64,000 nucleotides of DNA, from positions 62,870,166 to 62,934,165 of the forward strand of contig OY288249.1 of the NCBI GenBank assembly GCA_958450325.1. Direction: 5' to 3'. Both the position numbers and the translations under genes were made by a program. Source of the DNA: Agrostemma githago (lineage: Eukaryota; Streptophyta; Magnoliopsida; Caryophyllales; Caryophyllaceae). This document shows positions 47,066 through 58,544 of the stretch, one piece after another (position 1 is the stretch's first letter; each line of letters begins with the position of its first letter). The notes beneath the pieces were generated by a model, which saw only the letters and a list, made by a program, of their open reading frames with translations, made no database searches and was not told where the DNA came from.

Positions 47066-48537
47066 CTACACCTGAAAACCGACCCCGGCTCCCCCAACTC
47101 CACCACCTCCCGAATTATCATCATTCAGATTACGGACGTTATTGAAGGTAAACGGATTACAATTCTGAGTTTGTAATACCGTGTTTAGCGCTGACATGAG
47201 CTGTTGTTGTTGTTGCATGAGCTCCCGGGTCTCTTCTCTAAAGCGCCTGTTCTCTTCTTTTTCCTTCTCTAAGGCTTCCAAAATCTTGTTTTGAAATGCT
47301 TCTGCCCGTTTTTCTTGTTGTACAAGAATACCGGGATGATAAGAGCACGAAGCATTCCCCTTATTCTGTGCAGGGGGGGTGAAGTACAATGGGCCGGCGG
47401 ATCCCACTCCGTAGACGTGGCCCTTCTTGAAACCCCCGGCCGCTTCAAACCAAAGTTCGTCGTCCTCTTTCTCTTTCCCCTCCTCCTCGTTCTTTTTCTT
47501 CAGCTCTTCAAAACGTTCCTATTAGCAAACAGACAAAGTTAATGTTTAGGAACAAGTTATAACTAATTTATTAAGGAATTTTAAGATAATCTCTATAATT
47601 AACTAAATTAACACTTACAAATGTAGCTTTTGCCTTCTGACTAGTATAAACCTTTTTACCCTCGACTTCCTTAGAATGTATGGTTTCTGCGAGCTCGGCC
47701 GCGCTGGGCCGCCTACCACCCAGTTGCTCCATCTACAAAAACAAATTAAAACTTACTATGCATAAACTTGGATCAATTATTACTATCATCTTCAAAAAAA
47801 TATTAATAAAAACATTATGGAACATTTTAATATATTTTGTCATTACCAGCCTAGAAGCATGTTTAGTTGCCTTGATCGACCCCCCGTGGTGTGTAGGGCC
47901 AGGCTGAGCACAAGCTTTATTCGCCGCCGCTGTCCTAGATCTCTTCTGAAAAGCCTTTGTCTTCCGTCTCTCCAACAAGTCCTTGAAGACTTGCGACACC
48001 ATCCACCCCGGGCAATCTTTGTTCTTGCCATTCTTCAATTCACAGATGTCGTTGACGGTGTCCTTCAACCGTTTTCGTGCTTCGACGTCGTATCTCTCTC
48101 TAACTTGCTCTTCATCCTCGGGCTTCCATGAGCAGTAGCCCTGACATTGTGACCGATCATAATTTAATAATTACATATTAAGAAAATATTCAAATAACAA
48201 TTAAAAGTGCATATAACTATATATATATATATATATCTATATAGTTAGCAATATACTCATATAAATTAAAGTGAATGTATACCCTAAAATTGCCGAATCA
48301 TTTGTCTTTGATCGTCTTCGGGGTTTCCCGGTAGTTCATATGCGGTTCATGGTAGAAACCCTTGAATGACTTCGTTACTCGTCTTACCACAGCGGAGTCA
48401 TCAAACCTTAATCCAAACAAATACAACAAATTGTATTTTTGTATAAAAAAAATTATATACTGCATCTACTTCGATAATAATAGAATAAGCAATACCATCT
48501 CCCATTGGGTTCTATCGGAATTATGGGCAGATCTTCC

Positions 48538-48592
<55 letters not shown>

Positions 48593-48668
48593 CCTCCTCG
48601 TGATCGTCGACCTCCACCTGTGGTCCACGTCCACGTCCACGTCCTCCTCCACGTCCACGTCCAACCAT
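47066..48668 (-). pseudogene. CACTA-encoded Transposase_24-type gene, one nonsense codon
   Basis: Exons read on the minus strand: (1) ATG 48668 to about 48470, MVGRGRGGGRGRGRG, an acidic piece and about 18 Gln encoded by a CAA/CAG run; (2) about 48405-48283, VRRVTKSFKGFY...TIKDK then a TGA (48298-48300) where the family has Trp; (3) 48140-47847, YCSWKPEDEEQVRERY ... GWMVSQVFKDLL ... HHGGSIKATKHASRLV; (4) 47732-47619, MEQLGGRRPSAAELAE; (5) 47518-47066, ending in a coiled coil (EKEKEENRRFREETRELMQQ) and a Gly-rich tail. Introns between exons 3-4 and 4-5 have GT-AG borders. The GGS(I)..H...L and R.P...EL...TH-like blocks are those of the Transposase_24 proteins that accompany CACTA elements, thought to bind subterminal repeats. 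The premature stop makes it probably inactive, unless the exon-2 border is different. Confidence 0.75.
48538..48592 (-). repeat. (CAA)n microsatellite coding for polyglutamine
   Basis: About 18 uninterrupted GTT units on the plus strand read as a Gln run in exon 1 of the CACTA gene. Confidence 0.9.
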
Positions 48669-50454
48669 CTTTCAGATATGATCTGTTAGTTCAAATAAAT
48701 AACAGATCAAAAACAAAGATATAACCATGAGTTTACTCTCGTTAGTTCAAAAACAATAATCGAATATAATTAGAGTAGGGGTTGATCCATTTACTCTAAT
48801 TAGACAATTTGAACTCCCATGATCCCATCTCATTCGTACCCCTTCATTATTTAATTAAGTTTTCACATCTAACCTTAGTTTAATATATAAATGCAAATTC
48901 TTAGTATTATTTATTGAATTTGATCGAGTCATATTTCACTATTATTCTAGAACACTAAAATATACTAAGCTACAACTATATTAGGCTGAAGAATGTTAGT
49001 CCCTACATTGTTATTATTTGTTAAGTTAAGAATAAATAGTAGCCTTACCAATCAACCTTACAAACCAAAGGAGAGTACTAATTGGATAATCCAATCAACA
49101 TTGAATATATTCTTAAGACTAATTATACTAAACAATTTTCCAATCAAGAATACTAATTATTTTTTTATTTGGCCACACATACACCCACGCCCATGGCCTA
49201 TGAAGAAAAAAAATGGAAATTATACAAAAGAGAAAGCTCTTCAACAAATCATAAATCATCATCTCATCAATACATAGATTTATCATTATTGAGAAGTTAT
49301 TCACATAAAAACAATATTAATTATAATAATAATACTTCTCCAAATTTCCTTAGAAGTTATTCACAAAAATCCTCATCAAATTAACTCAACCAAAATTAAT
49401 ACTAATAAATCCAATAACTACGGATGACACATCGCAACTGTTCATCCATGTAGGATGCCCTTATCACACACACCAAGCAAGCCTCTATCATATCACCACC
49501 AACCTCTCCTCCTCCATTTGCTTGTGGACATTCCCACTAATAATTGTCATATTTCAAATATTATACTCCCTCCGATTATATATCACACTTAATTGATTCT
49601 TTACGATAATTACTTTATACTCCGTGTAAGGTCTCGAATATCTTGAGTCACATGGACTCTCTTTAGCTTGTTATGTCCACAAACAATAATAAGTTGAAAT
49701 GATAATCTTACAAGTAATGTAGTTAGGGAATATTACTCTTTCCCTCCCGATCATTTGTTCACGTTTTATATAATATATGTGAAAATGTTTTAATTAAAGG
49801 TAAACAAATGATTGAGAGACTAAGATGGAGAAAGTATTTGAAAAATATTTTTATTTCACTTGTAAAATTAAGGAGTAATTAATTCACTCCAGTCAATTTC
49901 ATCTTAATGCTAGCTTTCTAACTACGGAGTAATACTTTACTTAGCGTAAAGTGTGCTTTATAATTCCGATTTCACTTCTAGCTTTCTAACTACGGAGTAA
50001 TTCATTCACTCCAGTCAATTTCACGACGACTGTACACTAACCTAAATCTAATTTCATCAAACAATTGGATAATCAAACCTAATATATTACACTAACCTAA
50101 TCAATTTCATCAAACCTAATAACCTAAATTCATCAAACCTAATAACCTAAATTCATCAAACAATTGGATTAACAACAATAATAAAGCAAATATAAACAAA
50201 ATCAAACAAAAAAATTGAGTTAGAATTCATACCTAGGTTGAAATTAGGGATTTTGGGAAGGATGGGTAAGATAATCCGGTGAGGTGCGGCGGTGCGGCGG
50301 CGGTGCGGCGAGAGTCTCCGGCGAGGGGGAGTGGGGTAGATCGTGGTTGGGGTGGTCGGGGATTGGGGTTTGGGGTTTGGGGTTTGCGGGGTTTTTTTTT
50401 AATTTTAACAGCGAAGTGAGTAATGAAGGGATCTGGGGGGATTTTTGTTAAAAA
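48669..50454. other. CACTA interior without coding sequence
   Basis: AT-rich; no main transposase is found here, where it might be expected upstream of the minus-strand gene. The stretch ends with a GC-rich leader-like segment (50270-50400). Confidence 0.5.
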
Positions 50455-50645
50455 AATATACCGACCGATTTGGCGGTCGGTAAATAGAGAAATCGGTCGG
50501 TAAAACAATACAATACCGACTGATTTTAAATTTGCCGACCGATAAATCGGTCGGTAATGTACCGACTGATATTTCTATTTGCCGACTGATTTCGGTCGGT
50601 AAATCAAAATACCGACTGCTGTTTGTGCGGTCGGAAAATATCGGT
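50455..50645. repeat. Subterminal CGGTCGGTAA array, right side of CACTA
   Basis: About ten copies of the same word in both orientations. This shorter array completes the asymmetric terminal structure of the element. Confidence 0.85.
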
Positions 50646-50671
50646 TGCTAACCTAGACTTTTCTTGTAGTG

Positions 50672-51391
50672 AATTTGGGTTAGGACGAAATTGATTCTTT
50701 CCGCGTCACGACATCGTACTAATCTTTTAGGATTACGTGATGTTCGATTCGGCATCAGAAGGTTTCGTACTAGCCTTAAAAAAATGGGATCGAATACACT
50801 TAACGACAAACGTCCACGATCGCATTACGCCCTTAATTAAGTATTTAGGGCGGCGCTCCTCGAAAGGGTGTCACCTCTGTTACGACTTGTAAAGGGATTA
50901 AAAGGATCTTAGATGGAGTTTGTCTTTAAGCATATCCGACTCGAGATTGTTTTAAATATATTTGTACATGCGCGCTATTATTTGATTGCGACGACGAATA
51001 AAAAATGCTAAACGAAATATAGAAAAACGTTCTTTTTAAGGTTGATTCGCTTCAACAATCAAATACTCGGGGTAATAGGATAAGCGATCGGCAACATCGG
51101 GTGCGAAACCCTCGTACTCGTGTTTTCTTATCCCATCATCCTTTGTGTTCGACACGAATAGGCGAATATTTTATGGTGATACGATAATAATAATAATATT
51201 AGCGACAAAAAAAGAAGAAAACGAGACAAAAAAAACAAAAAAAAAACGAGATGATCGAGAGGATAGAAAAGGGAGAAAGCGGGATTTGATTGACACCCCC
51301 AACCTACATGCTTAATTTGGCCTCGGTAATGGACTCGTAGTAACGGCGTTTGCGCGAGAGTATCGAGGATATAGGAAAAGTTATGGTGTTT
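50672..51391 (-). repeat. Old Ogre/Retand-like LTR, second piece
   Basis: It continues the LTR broken at 46264, matching 53110-53700 of the young LTR: TCACGACATCG, the GGGCGG(C/G)GCTCCTCGAAAGGG block, AAAGGGATTA and ACACCC(C/T)CAACCTACATGCTTAAT. At 51391 it is broken again by the young element. Confidence 0.8.
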
Positions 51392-53513
51392 TGTGGACAT
51401 GACGTAGGTCCACCCCGACGCGGCCACGCGCGGGTTTGGGTAGGCGAATGAATCTCGTGGTGAGATTGTTCTCGGGTTCGAAATTTAAGTCAAAATGGAG
51501 TCGCCACCGAATTTTGTGGTTATTCGGAACCATACGAGCCCACTCTATGTCGTCATGGGCTATACACAAAGTAAGCCCACTTCGATTTCAGAGTTCATTG
51601 GGCTCGTCCCTTTGCATTGCAATACCGATACCGTATAAACCGGCTTTCGTATATAGAATGACTCTCGTGCGCCAAGGGTTTCGGGCATCCGGAAACCAAA
51701 GGTTCTGAGTAAGGGGTGAGGGTACGTGTTGGGAAGCCCACTAAGGACACCCAACCCCGCCCGCACATGGCAGCCTCTACTAAGACATCGTTCGTGTTCG
51801 TGTGCGCGCGCTAGTAAAATGACTAAATGATATGCAAACAGCGTTTTCGGGCTAAGCATGCGAGTTGTTGATTAACTACGTCATTTAATGCATCTTGATT
51901 CACGTCAAAGTGATTTAGCATGCGATGTTCATTTAAGGCAATAAATGGCAAACATCGAATAATAGAAAACTCGTAAATAAATTACAAATTACACGGGCGG
52001 AATACAACCCGGAATTCACAATACAACGAGCAATAAAATAGAATAATTGAATTATAAACAACAAATGTTAACTAGAAACGGACCCGTATATAATAAATAT
52101 AAACTAGACCGTAAGTTGTGCAAATGGACGAACTTTAATTAATTACGCATTATATTGCATATTAATCAAAGGACGGAGGTTCGAGACCTAGGTGTGGTGC
52201 TAACCCGATCTCGAACCTCGATGCCTTGTCCCGACTTATCACCTCGAGAAATGGAGTCTAAATTAATTATATGACGGATACGACTAAAGAGTCGTCGACA
52301 TAAAATTAATAGCGCGAGACCGTCGATCAAAATCGTTTTAGGTGTCGTGATATGCATGAGTTTTGAAAATAGGATAGTCACGTGATAGTCTTTACACGTG
52401 ATGACTAATGTCGATAAAAGGACGAGGCTTGAAAGTGTGTGTCAAGGCCCTCGGTTTTCTGGGTTACAGGACCCACTCGGTCGAGTCATGGTCTGACTCG
52501 GTCGAGTGCGCCCTAAGAGGAGTTTCTGCCCACGATTTGGGGTGTTACTCGGTCGAGTGGTAGGTGTACTCGGCCGAGTAGCACCTGTACGAGCTATGAC
52601 TCGCGTTTTATGTGTCTTAAATTTGAAGGTTGGCCGAATTAAATCAAAATATTGACGAATTTAGATTTAATTCGGTTTGCCACGATAAACGTGAGTTTTG
52701 GAAAATGAGTTCACGTGATTGGCTTTACACGTGTCGACTAAGAGTCGTAAAAAAAGACGAGGCTTAAATGTTGCATCCAAGCTCTCGGTTTTCTGGGCTA
52801 CAGGACCCACTCGGTCGAGTCATGGCCTGACACGGTCGAGTGTACCCTTGGGAAGTAGTCTGCCCAGTTTTGTGGACACTACTCGATCGAGTGGTCTATG
52901 CACTCGGTCGAGTAGCCCCTGTACGAGTGTTAACTCGTTTCGTTTTTTGAGGTTGAAAACGACGGTCGGTCGAGTTAAATACAAATATCGCGTGATTTGA
53001 ATTTAACTCGACCTCCGGTGCTATAATCGTGTATATGTACGATTATAATACCGTTGTCGGGATTTTATGAAAACGTTTACGTGAGAACATTTGAATTAAT
53101 GACGGAATTGCATCCCTCTACGTCACGACATCGAAACTAACCCTTTCGGGTTATGTGATGTCGGTTTTCGTGTCAACGGGTTCCGCACTAATTAAAATGG
53201 GATTGAATACGTTCAACTACGATTAGTCGCGATCACGTCACGCCCTTGAGTACATTGGGGCGGGGCTCCTCGAAAGGGCTCCACCTCCGTCGTTGCTCGT
53301 AAAGGGATTAGACGGACTTTAGGCGACAATTATAGTCAAACGCATCCGAAACCGAGATTTAAATACTAGTATGTATATATACACGGTATAATAATGTTAG
53401 ATGTTAGAGTACGGAATTAAAGTGTTAGTATACAAAAATGAAAGTTAGTGTTAGAATACATAAATAAATTGTTAGTATGCACAAAATTAAAGGTTAGTGT
53501 TAGTGGTTAGTAG

Positions 53514-53515
53514 TA

Positions 53516-53578
<63 letters not shown>
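53514..53578. repeat. (TAA)n microsatellite in 3' LTR
   Basis: About 20 TAA units; the 5' LTR copy (about 62553-62618) is longer by two units. Confidence 0.9.
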
Positions 53579-53950
53579 GTAATACATATATAATCGAAAA
53601 AAGGGAAAGGAGAAAAAGAAATGGGGTTTGATGACACCCTCAACCTACATGCTTAATGGCCTCGGAAACGAACTCGTAGTAGCGGCGTGTGCGCGGGAGT
53701 GTCGAGATATGTAGGGTGAGTTAGGGTGTGTTTGGTTAGGGAGAGGATGCTCTCGGGTCTTTGACGAGTTTTGATCTCGGGGTGTTGAATATGTATGTGT
53801 GTGTGTATGTGTGATGGATGTAGACTCGGTTTTTGAGTAGTATCGCTTAGGGTTACTAAGGATTGAAGTGTGGAGAGGATGAATGAATTAGGGTTGAAAA
53901 TGTAGGGTAGAATGCATGGGAAAATCCTGTCAAATGAATGGGGTTAAGGG

Positions 53951-54093
53951 GGTATTTATAGGCTTCACCCCCCGACCTAGGGTCACTCGATCGAGTGGCC
54001 CTAGTGCACTCGATCGAGTGCCCTTCAAAACGGGTCTTATCCAGTTGTTGACGCTCCACTCGACCGAGTGGGTCTATCCACTCGATCGAGTGG
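53951..54093 (-). promoter_or_regulatory. LTR promoter of the young element (3' copy)
   Basis: CTATAAATACC on the minus strand (53951-53961) is preceded, on the minus strand, by four ACTCGRYCGAGTG palindromes between 53984 and 54093, including the perfect CCACTCGATCGAGTGG (54078-54093). The identical 5' LTR copy at 62991-63133 is the one expected to drive the element. Confidence 0.55.
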
Positions 54094-54500
54094 GTCAACT
54101 TGGCCGAGATAAAATAGGAAGGTGTTGACCTTGATTGCTTTGATTGATTTTGAATTGATTTGGCTGATTTTGAATTTGGCGCCAGCTTCTAGAAGCTGAA
54201 TTTGGCTGATTTTTGTGTCGGATTCATCTTTGACCGGGTTTTGACCCGGTCGCCAAAAGACGGTTTTATTTCCGGTGTCGGTTTTGGCCCAAAATTAGTC
54301 TCATTTGACTCGGAATGACCCACTGGGCCTGAATTTGAGGTCGGTTTTGAGAGATTTGCACTCCGCTAAATGCCCACGTCGGATACTATCGATTCCGAGT
54401 CCGTATTCGAGCATATTAAGTCACGTTGACGTCCGATCATCATCGGGTGTTTTGTCGGGAACTGCTATAGACACTAGCAGGCAAAATGCGGGTGTCTACA

Positions 54501-54514
54501 GAGCTCCCACTCTG
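54501..54514 (-). other. Polypurine-like tract next to 3' LTR
   Basis: The minus strand reads AGAGTGGGAGCTC directly before the LTR's TGTAGACACC. It is a weak polypurine tract, interrupted by CTC, but in the right place. Confidence 0.45.
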
Positions 54515-54639
54515 ACTGAGGCTTGGACAAGGCGAAAGTCAGAGTAGCTACCAGGCCAATCGAGGATTACGACCTGGCAGCCTTCCGGTCGGGTCGTTTA
54601 TAGTCCAGTAGACTTGCGTGAAGGGCTCGCCAGCCATAA

Positions 54640-55190
54640 GCAGAGGGTCATACCTGTCCTGATGATGATAGCTCCGCGGGGAGTCAGACTCGTTGCATAA
54701 GTCCTAGTCGTGCCTATATGTGGGCCCATCCTGTACCATTTCGGGGAAAATGCCGCCTCGGGCGTTCCGCTGGGGAAATATGTGAGCTGTACGGGCTTGC
54801 TTTTGAAGCCTTGAGTTGTACCTAACCTGATGATGATGCTCCGTGGGGAGTAAAACTTGCCTTTCGGGGCGTAGGTGTACCCGTATGCCGACACATCACG
54901 TCTTGGATGTAGCATACCGGGGAAAAGTTGACTCCGCTGGGGAATGTAAATAGTTTCGCGGGGACTTGCTTCTGAAGTCTGGAGTGTACCTGTATGCTGA
55001 CACATAACAACTTGTATGTAACATATAGGCAAAACACTAACTCGTGTTGGGGAGTAAAGTAGCTGCGCGGGGACTTGCTTCTGAAGTCTTGGGTGCACCC
55101 GTATGCTGACACATGACAACTTGCATGTAGCATTTCAGGAGAAACACCGCCTTTGATGTTCCGTTGGGAAGCACTAGCTGGCACCTGAAA
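54640..55190 (-). repeat. Tandem repeats of about 110 bp before the 3' LTR
   Basis: About four and a half imperfect copies share GCGGGGACTTGCTTCTGAAG, GTGTACC(C/T)GTATGCTGACAC and GTAGCAT-type blocks. Copies begin at about 54670, 54785/54838, 54958 and 55064. The last two are the most alike. Frames crossing them simply repeat the unit. Confidence 0.75.
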
Positions 55191-57662
55191 TGTTAGATAC
55201 ATAGGCGGAAATAGCAGGCATAGTATATAGCAAGATAGCACATAGGAAATGCAGTTAGCATCTATAGACTAGTTTGCGCTAGGGAAAATGATTTTTGCTT
55301 AGTTTTGAAATCGAAATCCTGAAAGCAACTCACGTGCTAGGAGATAGGTTTTCAAAATTGAAAGGGGTAGAAAAGAAATTTGCAGTTTAAATAGACCGAA
55401 ATTTGACCTTGTCGAAAAGGATTTTCTCAAATGGCTAAGTTTTGCAAATTTTTTAAAATGAGAGTTTGAAGGGAGAAACATATCGACAGACTCGACTCTG
55501 GCCGTGACCGGACGAGTTGACAGACACGACTTGGACTCTCGAGGGGTTGGACTGTGACTCGGTAGGGGGGTGGGCCACCTAAGATGACAAGACTCTTAAG
55601 CTGCGCTATTCCGTAGCCTAGGCGAGTGGCAACACAGTCGAACATCGAAATGGGAAGGATGTGCTATAGGGTGGCTGCAGTAGTCTGTAACGAGACTGTA
55701 ACGACAGGACTTAGCAGTGGCAATGTTGTAGTCTAGTGCTCTTTGAATGTTTGGTTTTGGGGTACATTCCCAAGGTAGGTGTTGTCTAAAATCCTGACAG
55801 ATTCTCGCCTTCGACTGAGCCGAGTACTAGGACACTCTATAGAAAGGAGGCTAGTTTTTGAAAGTCTTTGGATTATGTGAGTGGATGGAGAACTTCTGCC
55901 TAGGAGAAGCCCCCAGGATGACAAAGCTAACTGTTGAGAACATGACAGTGTCGTGATAGGAATGATGGTGCTTTTTGAATTTGTGTCAATATGGGTGGTT
56001 GTGCCCTTGTTGAAAGGCTGCCTACGTATTCACGTGTAGTGAAATCAAACCAAGCCGTAGTTCAGTGGATTGGAAGATATATTATGGTGCCTAGTTTATT
56101 AGGGCTTTGTGTGTAACTAGCCATAACGATGGTGTAGGCTAGGTGAATTCCCAATGATGTCTTGATCAAAGGGCTAGAACAGTTAGGATGTTGATCCCGT
56201 GACTGTGAGCGTTCTCCAGGGTAGCCCCCAGAGATGGTGTGAACTATTTGGGCATGTTCTATGCCGACCGCAGGTTGAGTTCCCGTGTTTGGGGTTGGTA
56301 ACTGGTTTGGATGTTTTTGGATATGTGGAGCTAGGTCGCAAGTGACTTTAATGCTTCGAAATCTGGAGCTCGATTTTGTGGAGCTAAGGCTTCGAGGGTA
56401 AGGTATTGTAATGTGGTAGGAAAGGGGGAAGTCGAGTAAAAATGACTCGAGCTTCGATCGCGGTAGGTTGATAATGTGGGATCTGATTTCCATGTCTGGC
56501 CCTAATGGTTAGGGGTATCCTATGGAGCTTGAATCCTCAAAATTCCGGGCTGTCTCTAGCCTAGGTCTCGGGAAGGTCTTGAAGGTTGTAATGTGGGAAG
56601 GCTAAGTGTGGTGTTAGCTAACCAGCTTGATTGTCTCTCCCCTTTTTGATGGTATAGGTATCGATAATTTTTGAATTGACCGTACCCCGGTCAAGGAGCT
56701 TTCACTTGAGTTTACCGTTAAACATGGTCATGGGTATTTGATTTTTTTTTTTTGGGTTGACCTCTTAGCCCCGGTCGTGGGATCCTTCACTTGAGTTGAC
56801 TGTGTCCCGGTCAAAGGATTGATCGTATCTGGTCGAGGGATGTTGAGAGTTCTTTTTTGGTCATGGCCAGCTCTTTTGTTTCGGCCTTTTGCTTTTTTCT
56901 TTGGACTTCTGTTTTTTGTCCAGTTTTTTTTTTTTTTTTTTTTTTTCACGGCTATCCCTCCCTTTGATGTTGTGGGTGGATATGGGGGTGGGCCCATCGG
57001 TTGGATTAGGCTTGTGGAGCTAAACCTTTGTAAGGTGTAAGCCTAGTTGGTGAGTGCAACTCGCGGTGGAGTACTCTACGGTAAGCATGGTGATTTGGAT
57101 CTCGGTATTGTCATCATAATTCCGAGCAGGCTTAGTGGGAGCATCGTCCCGAGTTGGGTATTTTTGGCATCAAGTCTATTGAGTCACAATGCTTCTTTTT
57201 TCTTCTGGTCAGACTAACACCTAAGGTAGGGATTGGTTAGTCTTATTGGAGGGGTGTTTATTGTGGGAAATGGGCTTGCCTTCCGTCTTGAACCCAAACT
57301 AGGAGACTACCTAGATTTGTCATAGGATTCGATATTGCTCCTACTAGGGCTAGCTATGTGGCTGTCTATGCCGGACATGGAACAGGTAAAGGAAAACACG
57401 GTCCTCAGTTCCTGCAGTCATTATAGATGTGCCTATAATAGTCACGTGCATGTGCTCACAGTGTATGATGGTGTTCATCATGTTCTCGGAAACACATAAG
57501 GAAGCATATATGAGAAATAGAAAAGCTGATTTTATTGAATTTTGGAAAGAGGACAGAATACAGTTGACTCTGACTCTGACATCGGAATTGAAAGAAATAG
57601 AACATCCTAGACTCGGACTCAGACTCGGACTTAAATCAAATCTGGACTCCGGGATGAGGTTG
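55191..57662. other. Interior of the young element without coding sequence
   Basis: Where pol should lie there is no reverse transcriptase or integrase motif in any frame. A poly-T tract of about 20 bases sits at 56923-56946 and shorter ones at 56742-56752. The sequence has many TGACT/GACTCG words but no other order that I can see. Confidence 0.6.
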
Positions 57663-58544
57663 TCAGTAATCTTCGGCTTCTAAGGACTCAAGTGGATGTC
57701 CAGTATAGCCTTCGGTAGAAGCTTTACCCAGATCTTCGTTATGTCGAAGATCGTCTTCAATCCTAGTGCCCATTTCGGTAAGCACTGCAAAGTTTGAAAT
57801 GCCGGCATACCTAAGATGGACGCGGTAGGAGAGCAGAAGGTTGTTGATGAATGCCTCCACTAGTGTCTTCTCGCTGGGCTTGTCTACCAGCTTAACACTC
57901 TCAGCCCGCCAACGTTGAAGGTATTTGGTGAAACCTTCTGTTGGATCTTGGGCCATGACTTCTAAAGTCCGCATGGTAGTCTGAAGTTCAGTATTATCAG
58001 AATAGTTTTTAGCGAACTCGGTAGCCACATCTTCCCAAGTGGGGAATCTTTTTGTATTAAGCCTATAGAACCAGGCTTTTGGATATTTCCCGAGAGATGT
58101 GCCGAACAGATTGATGAACATGTCGGCTTTGACCCCCTTGATCGCCATAAACGCCTTGAAAGCTCGGAGGTGTAGTAATGGATCCTCCGTCCCTTCGAAT
58201 ATGGGTAACCCTTCTAGATTGAGATCTGCTGGTAGTTTCTCACTAATGGGTGTATAGACTCGGGAGTTTTCAACTCGGATGTTGTTCTCTTGGGAGGCAT
58301 GAAACTGTTGTTCGAGCTCACGCACCGTGCTGATCAGTTTGGCAAATGGCCCAGTATTTACCGACCCGTAATTGAAGTCTTGTTCTTCAACGACAGTTAG
58401 ACGAGCATCCAAGGCCTCTTGGTCGGCTCTTATGAACCCTAGTTGGGTTTCAAACATGGCCTGCTTATTAGCCATGGTTTCTAGCAGAGCCTTCATTTCA
58501 TTAATGGTGTTTTCCATCTCCCTATTCCCGGTTGTGGATGCCAT
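57663..58544 (-). CDS. Retrotransposon Gag protein
   Basis: This intact frame of 293 residues starts at ATG 58544 (MASTTGNREMENT); a further 19 codons upstream are opened only by TTG. Residues 1-90 form a charged helical region with heptad-like spacing (NEMKALLETMANKQAMFE, VRELEQQFHASQ). Then come KLPADLNLEGLPIFEGTEDP and LLHLRAFKAFM, followed by a Retrotrans_gag-type core: GTSLGKYPKAWFYRL, WEDVATEFAKNY, the ...MRTLEVMAQDPTEGFTKYLQRWR block, and KTLVEAFINNLL. These are the landmarks of Ty3-gypsy Gag (capsid). No CCHC zinc knuckle is visible before the stop at 57663-57665, and no frame continues into a protease. It is the only coding sequence of its element. Gag forms the virus-like particle that packages the RNA. 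Confidence 0.85.
   Translation of the reverse strand: MASTTGNREMENTINEMKALLETMANKQAMFETQLGFIRADQEALDARLTVVEEQDFNYGSVNTGPFAKLISTVRELEQQFHASQENNIRVENSRVYTPISEKLPADLNLEGLPIFEGTEDPLLHLRAFKAFMAIKGVKADMFINLFGTSLGKYPKAWFYRLNTKRFPTWEDVATEFAKNYSDNTELQTTMRTLEVMAQDPTEGFTKYLQRWRAESVKLVDKPSEKTLVEAFINNLLLSYRVHLRYAGISNFAVLTEMGTRIEDDLRHNEDLGKASTEGYTGHPLESLEAEDY

Larger units (their letters stand above)
46265..50671 (-). mobile_element. CACTA (En/Spm) transposon, non-autonomous
   Basis: The left end CACTACAAGGAAAC at 46265 and right end TTTTCTTGTAGTG at 50671 are inverted repeats; the flanks are AAT (46262-46264 and 50672-50674). Both subterminal regions are packed with CGGTCGGTAA/TTACCGACCG words (about 46296-46740 and 50457-50645), the expected binding-site arrays of CACTA elements. 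The 4.4-kb interior contains one spliced gene of Transposase_24 type but no main (TnpD/Transposase_21) transposase. It inserted into the old LTR, which resumes at 50672. Confidence 0.93.
51392..54500 (-). repeat. 3' LTR of the young element
   Basis: 3109 bp, TGTGGACATGAC ... GGGTGTCTACA. It includes a (TAA)n microsatellite (about 53514-53578), a minus-strand TATA box (53951-53961), and palindromes ACTCGRTCGAGT at 52487-52583, 52808-52915 and 53984-54093. The paired ORFs on both strands in this LTR recur identically in the other LTR and are not genes. Confidence 0.95.

Noticed and set aside
51436..52381. Sets of overlapping ORFs repeated identically at 60470-61415
   Set aside because: Both sets lie within the two LTRs of one element, on both strands; duplication is explained by the LTRs and no protein family is evident.
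54598..55241. 173- and 139-codon ORFs on the minus strand
   Set aside because: Both simply translate the 110-bp tandem repeats before the 3' LTR and overlap one another in different frames.
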